Source: Gemmatimonadota bacterium (GTDB lineage Bacteria > Gemmatimonadota > Gemmatimonadetes > Gemmatimonadales > GWC2-71-9). Taken from it: a DNA stretch of 9,776 bases. Positions within the stretch are counted from its first letter, which is position 1, and each line of letters opens with the position of its first letter. Shown piece by piece: positions 6,424 to 9,776 of the stretch. A model generated the notes under the pieces. It saw nothing but the letters and a program-made list of their open reading frames with translations. It did not search any database and had not been told where the DNA came from. Where the stretch lies: positions 1 through 9,776 of the forward strand of contig JANYAG010000151.1 of NCBI GenBank assembly GCA_025361465.1, read 5' to 3'. The position numbers were made by a program, and so were the translations under genes.

Positions 6424-8141
6424 TACGATCGTCGTGCCCGCGCAAACGCGAGGAAATCCTCCGCGCTGCGGCAGTTGAGCAGGTCGTCGCGGCCGAGACC
6501 GCCCTTCCGGGCCACTCCGACTCCATACGACATGTTGGCGATCCCGGCCACGCTGTGCGCATCCGCCCCGATCGAGATCATGACGCCCATCGCCCGCGCG
6601 CGCGCCAGCACGCGCCAGTCGAGATCGAGCCGGTGTGGGTCGGCGTTGATCTCGATCGCCACGCCGTGCGCCGCCGCGGCGGAGAAGATCCGGTCGAGGT
6701 CGATCCGGTACGCTTCGCGCGAGAGCAGCAGTCGTCCGGTCGGATGCCCGATGATCGTGAGATAGGGCGACGCCATCGCGCGGCAGACCCGCTCGGTCAT
6801 CTCCGCTTCGCTCAGGTTGAAGCGGGAATGGATCGACCCGATGATGAAATCGAAGCCGGCGAGGATGTCGTCCGGATAATCGAGCGCGCCGTCAACCAGG
6901 ATGTCGCTCTCGATGCCCTTCAGTAGGCGCGGACCCGTTCCGCGGCGATTGAGCTCATCGATTTCCGCCCACTGCGCCCGGATGCTGTCGGGGGAAAGTC
7001 CGCCGGCATACGCGGCCGCGCGCGAGTGATCCGTGATCCCGACATACTCGTATCCCTCGAGGCGACACGCCTCCGTCAGATCCGTCAGCGATGAAGTCCC
7101 GTCGGAGTAGGTCGTGTGACAGTGCAGGAAGCCGCGGAGGTCCCGCCCCTCAACCAGTTCCGGCACCGGACGGTCAAGTTCTCCGCCGTCTTCGCGCAGT
7201 TCGGGCGGCATCCAGGGAAGGGCGAGTGCGGCATAGAGTGACTCCTCGGTCGGCGTCGCGACGAAACGACTTCCTTCCCACAGCGCGGCCCCGGCGAGGT
7301 TGAACCCCTTGGCCGTGGCCCGCGCAGCAAGGGCGGCGAGATGCGCCTGACTTCCGGTGGCCTGGACCAGGACGGTACCGAGGTTCTGCGGCGGAGTCAC
7401 CATGACCTGGACCGTGCCGCCACCCGCAAAGCGCAGCGTCGCGCGTCGCTCGTCTTCGCCGGCGATCTCCTTGACCCCGGGAATCGCTTCAAGCTGCCGA
7501 AGGAGTTCGTTCGGGGGGACATCCGCCACGAGGACGATCACCATGTCACGAACGACTTCCAGGCGGCGGCGAACCTCCCCGGCGACGTGCGCCGCGAGCA
7601 CGTGTGGCAGCCGGAGGAGAGCCTCGCAGAGTGCCGCGGATTCGTCGTGCGCGTGATGCGAGAGGCGCCACTCGCTGGCTTGTCGCAGGAAGGCGATGCC
7701 CTTGAGGATGTTCTCCGCCGTGCGGGCACCAAATCGTGGCAGCGCGGCCAGCCGACCATCACGGGCAGCGGCCTCGAGTTCGGGCAGGTTATCGATACCA
7801 AGCGCATCGCGGATCTGCCGGATCTTGGCCACGCCGAGGCCGGAAATCTCGAGCATTTCGAGCAGGCCCGCAGGAACCTCGGTGCGCAGTTGTTCCAGCA
7901 CGACACTGCGACCAGTGGTCACCAGTTCGGTGATGACCTGCAGGATCGCCGGACCGATACCCTTCGCTTCGGCGAGTGAGCCATCGCGTAGCGCACCGGC
8001 GAGGTCACCCGGAATTCCCTGCACCGTCTTCGCGGCCGCCTTGAATGCTCGTACCCGGAAGGCGTTTTCTCCCTGCAGTTCCAGGTACGACGCAATCTGT
8101 TCCAGTGCCCGGGCCACTCCGGTTCGATCCATAGTCGTCAT
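6423..8141 (-). CDS. polX: PolX family DNA polymerase/3'-5' exonuclease with PHP domain; polymerase site degenerate
   Basis: A 572-residue bacterial PolX. Residues about 1-150 form the 8-kDa/HhH region (FRVRAFKAAAKTV, AKGIGPAI, ISGLGVAKI, FGARTAENI). Residues about 155-325 are palm and thumb, ending in LPWMPPELREDGGEL. Residues about 335-572 are a PHP phosphoesterase domain whose metal ligands all appear present: H340, H342, D347, H372, E411, H438, H466, D527, H529. The palm lacks key residues: the canonical GDxD pair reads R198-D199-M200-V201, the third aspartate is Q245 (TVQVMV), and GSxRR is GEVRR. It is therefore probably not a polymerase but could act as a 3'-5' exonuclease or AP endonuclease through PHP. 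The start at 8141 is set by GGAGG 7 bases upstream and an ATGA overlap. A 67-residue extension to 8342 is rejected because it shadows the preceding gene. Confidence 0.93.
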   Translation of the reverse strand: MTTMDRTGVARALEQIASYLELQGENAFRVRAFKAAAKTVQGIPGDLAGALRDGSLAEAKGIGPAILQVITELVTTGRSVVLEQLRTEVPAGLLEMLEISGLGVAKIRQIRDALGIDNLPELEAAARDGRLAALPRFGARTAENILKGIAFLRQASEWRLSHHAHDESAALCEALLRLPHVLAAHVAGEVRRRLEVVRDMVIVLVADVPPNELLRQLEAIPGVKEIAGEDERRATLRFAGGGTVQVMVTPPQNLGTVLVQATGSQAHLAALAARATAKGFNLAGAALWEGSRFVATPTEESLYAALALPWMPPELREDGGELDRPVPELVEGRDLRGFLHCHTTYSDGTSSLTDLTEACRLEGYEYVGITDHSRAAAYAGGLSPDSIRAQWAEIDELNRRGTGPRLLKGIESDILVDGALDYPDDILAGFDFIIGSIHSRFNLSEAEMTERVCRAMASPYLTIIGHPTGRLLLSREAYRIDLDRIFSAAAAHGVAIEINADPHRLDLDWRVLARARAMGVMISIGADAHSVAGIANMSYGVGVARKGGLGRDDLLNCRSAEDFLAFARARRS

Positions 8142-8788
8142 CCGACATCCTCCATTTCCACCCGCCACGCGAGGAGCAGCAGCTCCTCGGGGGTGGCCAG
8201 GGCACGCAGGCCGGCGAGGTCGCCACCGGGCATCATCGGCGAGAAGACCGGTGAGGCGTCCTCGCGCACGACGTCGACCGGCAAGGGCCCCTGTACCACG
8301 ACCACCGACAACCCCGGCCTGGACGCGTGAAGGCCGAAGCACCCCACCACCTGCAACCTCGGCCCAGTGCGGGTGGCGAACCAGCCGTCGAGCGGCTCAT
8401 ACGTTTCGTCGCTGGCCAGGCGTCCCCAGATCAGGCGCGGGGCCACCTGAATGTAGCGCGTGGTTTCCGGGGCATCGGCCGGGGGAACGGCCTCCTCCCA
8501 GCGCCCCGGTTCGCTCCGCGCGCGAGTGGCTGTTTCGTCGAGGACCACTACCGACTTGCCATCACACCAGAAGCGCCATGCTGCGTAAACAAAGGCCACG
8601 AAATCGTCGGCCGCCTCCCCCAGCCCGTCGTCGGGTCGCAGCCCTCCCATCAACTTCAGGGCCGGAGCCGAGAGCATGAATGCCTCGAGGCTGGCGTCCT
8701 TGGCGAGTACCTCGCGGATCGGCGGAAAGGCTGTCTCGGCCAGGTCACCGAAGACCAGCGAGAAGGGATCGAGATTGGTGTCGGTCAT
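8138..8788 (-). CDS. Hypothetical protein of unknown function
   Basis: A 216-residue protein I do not recognise. It begins TDTNLDPFSLVFGDLAETAFPPIREVL and appears soluble and acidic, with mixed alpha/beta character. Notable pieces are a helical, aromatic-rich segment (DDFVAFVYAAWRFWCDGKSVVVLDE) around residues 79-103, a strand-rich middle (TRYIQVAPRLIWGRL, GPRLQVVGCFGLHA), and a C-terminal ATPEELLLLAWRVEMEDVG. There is no signal peptide, membrane helix or obvious catalytic motif. The start at ATG 8788 forms an ATGA overlap with the preceding hydrolase stop, and its own stop overlaps the polX start the same way, so it is coupled on both sides. A longer reading from 8860 would overlap the hydrolase by 76 bases and is not favoured. 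It might support the neighbouring PolX, but nothing in the sequence shows this. Confidence 0.8.
   Translation of the reverse strand: MTDTNLDPFSLVFGDLAETAFPPIREVLAKDASLEAFMLSAPALKLMGGLRPDDGLGEAADDFVAFVYAAWRFWCDGKSVVVLDETATRARSEPGRWEEAVPPADAPETTRYIQVAPRLIWGRLASDETYEPLDGWFATRTGPRLQVVGCFGLHASRPGLSVVVVQGPLPVDVVREDASPVFSPMMPGGDLAGLRALATPEELLLLAWRVEMEDVG
8149..8153 (-). promoter_or_regulatory. Shine-Dalgarno deciding the polX start
   Basis: The minus strand reads GGAGG, 7 bases before the ATG at 8141, inside the final codons of the preceding gene. It supports the start at 8141 over the in-frame ATG at 8132 and over the long upstream extension. Confidence 0.7.
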
Positions 8789-9609
8789 TGGCGTGGCAGG
8801 AATGGGTCGAGGGCGGCCACGAATGGCTCCGGCGTTTCGACGTAGGGCACGTGACCGCATTGCGGCATCACCCGGATTTCCGCATTGAGTGCCGTGGCGG
8901 TTGCGTACGCCGTGGCGAGGGGAATCGGATCGTCGTCGCCGTGCACGACGATGGCCGGCACCTCCAGGCGGGAGAGTGCCGGACGAAGATCGAAGTCGTC
9001 GCCGAGCGAATCCCAGACTTCCTGCTGGGTCCGACCGGTGATTCGAAATGGCGTGAGCTCACGACTACGGGCCGGATCATGGAAGTATCCCGCCACGGCG
9101 AGCTCGAACAATCGGTCGTTGTAGGCCGGAATGTCTCGACTGCGCAGGCCGCTGGCCTGAAGTTCGGCCCGCGCCGCAAGCAGTGCTGGTGTGGCGTTGC
9201 GGCGCGCCAGGTTCGCTTCGTAGACACGGCGCTCGCGCTGCGCCGCTGGCGCCGGGGACACCAGGGCAAGTGACTTCACCCGAGACGGATAGGTCACGGC
9301 ATACAGCATCGCCAACAGCGCGCCCCACGAGTAGCCGCAGAGATCGAGGTCATCCATGCCCCAGGTGTCACGCAGCGCCTCAAGATCATCGACCTGTTCC
9401 CGCCACCCCACGGGAACATCGCGCCCGACGGGCGATCGGCCGCCACCCCGCTGATCGTAGTACACCAGTGTCCGGCCATGCGCGAGCAGATCGAACCCGG
9501 GAAGGAGGTAGTCGTGGTGTGCTCCGGGACCGCCGTGCAACACCACAACCTCCGGCCCGGAGCCGCTCCGGTGTTCGTAGAGCGATACACCACGGACGGC
9601 GCGGATCAG
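8785..9609 (-). CDS. Alpha/beta hydrolase, proline iminopeptidase-like; probable CTG start
   Basis: 274 residues from CTG 9609. It has the classic prolyl-aminopeptidase-type pattern: oxyanion segment HGGPG (25-29), DQRGGGRS (52-59), nucleophile elbow GYSWG with S94, catalytic acid D227 in HGDDDPI, and catalytic H253 in CGHVPY. Members cleave N-terminal proline or act on related amides and esters; the true substrate is not deducible. There is no signal peptide, so it is cytoplasmic. In this frame no ATG, GTG or TTG lies between 9765 and the beta-strand just before HGGPG. CTG at 9609 gives the expected short N-terminus and forms a CTGA overlap with the preceding GAF gene's stop, the same 4-base geometry as other junctions here. 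GTG 9765 would extend the protein by 52 residues that merely shadow the GAF gene. The family is firm, the exact start less so. Confidence 0.88.
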   Translation of the reverse strand: MIRAVRGVSLYEHRSGSGPEVVVLHGGPGAHHDYLLPGFDLLAHGRTLVYYDQRGGGRSPVGRDVPVGWREQVDDLEALRDTWGMDDLDLCGYSWGALLAMLYAVTYPSRVKSLALVSPAPAAQRERRVYEANLARRNATPALLAARAELQASGLRSRDIPAYNDRLFELAVAGYFHDPARSRELTPFRITGRTQQEVWDSLGDDFDLRPALSRLEVPAIVVHGDDDPIPLATAYATATALNAEIRVMPQCGHVPYVETPEPFVAALDPFLPRQ

Positions 9610-9776
9610 AGGAGCACCGCGAGCGCCTCGGCCACCTGCCGGACCGCGCGCACTTCGTCTGGTGTGAATGGATCCACGACATCGGAGTCGATGTCGATCT
9701 GCCCGAGAATGGTCTCCCCTCGACGGATCAGCACAACCAATTCGGAACGGGTGTAGAGGTTGCACGCGATGTAGTT
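9606..9776 (-). CDS. GAF-domain protein, probable free methionine-R-sulfoxide reductase, C-terminal fragment
   Basis: The last 56 residues of a protein whose 5' part lies beyond the right edge. The fragment begins NYIACNLYTRSELVV, continues through GQIDIDSD and ends in an amphipathic helix, TPDEVRAVRQVAEALAVLL. This order matches the C-terminal half of the GAF-type free methionine-(R)-sulfoxide reductases (E. coli YebR type), where the cysteine in the IAC segment is the probable catalytic one and the DIDS stretch is strongly conserved. These enzymes reduce free Met-R-sulfoxide with thioredoxin. The cysteine codon here is at 9762-9764. The other recycling cysteines cannot be checked because they would be upstream. 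Its TGA at 9606-9608 overlaps the hydrolase's CTG start. A non-enzymatic GAF sensor remains possible. Confidence 0.75.
   Translation of the reverse strand, partial: NYIACNLYTRSELVVLIRRGETILGQIDIDSDVVDPFTPDEVRAVRQVAEALAVLL

Noticed and set aside
5701..6765. 354-codon plus-strand frame beginning in the nth-cyclophilin gap
   Set aside because: It is fully antisense to nth and the 3' end of polX, which have clear catalytic motifs; no coding signal of its own.
8142..8342. 67-residue N-terminal extension of PolX
   Set aside because: It is a shadow of the preceding gene in another frame; a good Shine-Dalgarno and family length place the start at 8141.
7696..8679. 327-codon plus-strand frame
   Set aside because: Antisense to polX and the hypothetical gene; Arg/Pro/Ser-rich shadow sequence.
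1..9776. Defence system, CRISPR array, prophage, insertion sequence or tRNA
   Set aside because: No regularly spaced repeats, transposase or integrase motifs, terminal inverted repeats, or tRNA-like TTCGA arms with a matching stem were seen on either strand. HD and PHP domains are present, but in housekeeping-type contexts.

Overview
The window is a high-GC (about two thirds by eye) bacterial chromosome segment in which every gene I can support lies on the minus strand, so transcription runs from position 9776 towards position 1. There are thirteen protein genes (eleven complete, two cut by the window edges). There is no RNA gene, CRISPR array, insertion sequence or phage gene, and no intergenic gap exceeds about 90 bases. 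GC content, chained stop/start overlaps, an ECF sigma/anti-sigma/Spy-like/TolC cluster and a PolX with a degraded polymerase site suggest a Gemmatimonadota-type environmental bacterium. That placement is inference, with moderate confidence at best.

Right part (9776 to 5773): the C-terminus of a GAF protein resembling free methionine-R-sulfoxide reductase; a proline-iminopeptidase-type alpha/beta hydrolase; an unrecognised 216-residue protein; a PolX-family protein with an intact PHP nuclease domain but apparently lost polymerase active-site residues; and endonuclease III (nth). These five are chained by 4-, 4-, 4- and 1-base overlaps and look like one translationally coupled operon. PolX and Nth suggest a base-excision or abasic-site repair pair.

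Middle (5772 to 2749): an 86-base gap with a 10-bp hairpin, then a cytoplasmic cyclophilin, a small uncharacterised protein whose natural start seems to be a CTG codon, a 68-base gap, an HD-superfamily hydrolase and a cardiolipin-synthase-like phospholipase D enzyme that overlaps the HD gene by 4 bases.

Left part (2720 to 1): an ECF sigma factor, a membrane-anchored probable anti-sigma factor without a zinc motif, a membrane-anchored Spy/CpxP-like protein with a Gly/Pro/Arg-rich tail, and a TolC-family outer-membrane protein that runs off the left edge. These four overlap one another by 4 to 14 bases and look like an envelope-stress sensing and efflux operon, whose pump genes would lie beyond position 1.

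The points most worth a second look are the PolX with two of three catalytic aspartates missing, two independent cases where the only plausible start codon is CTG at a coupled gene junction, the hairpin before the cyclophilin, and the sigma-to-TolC cluster.
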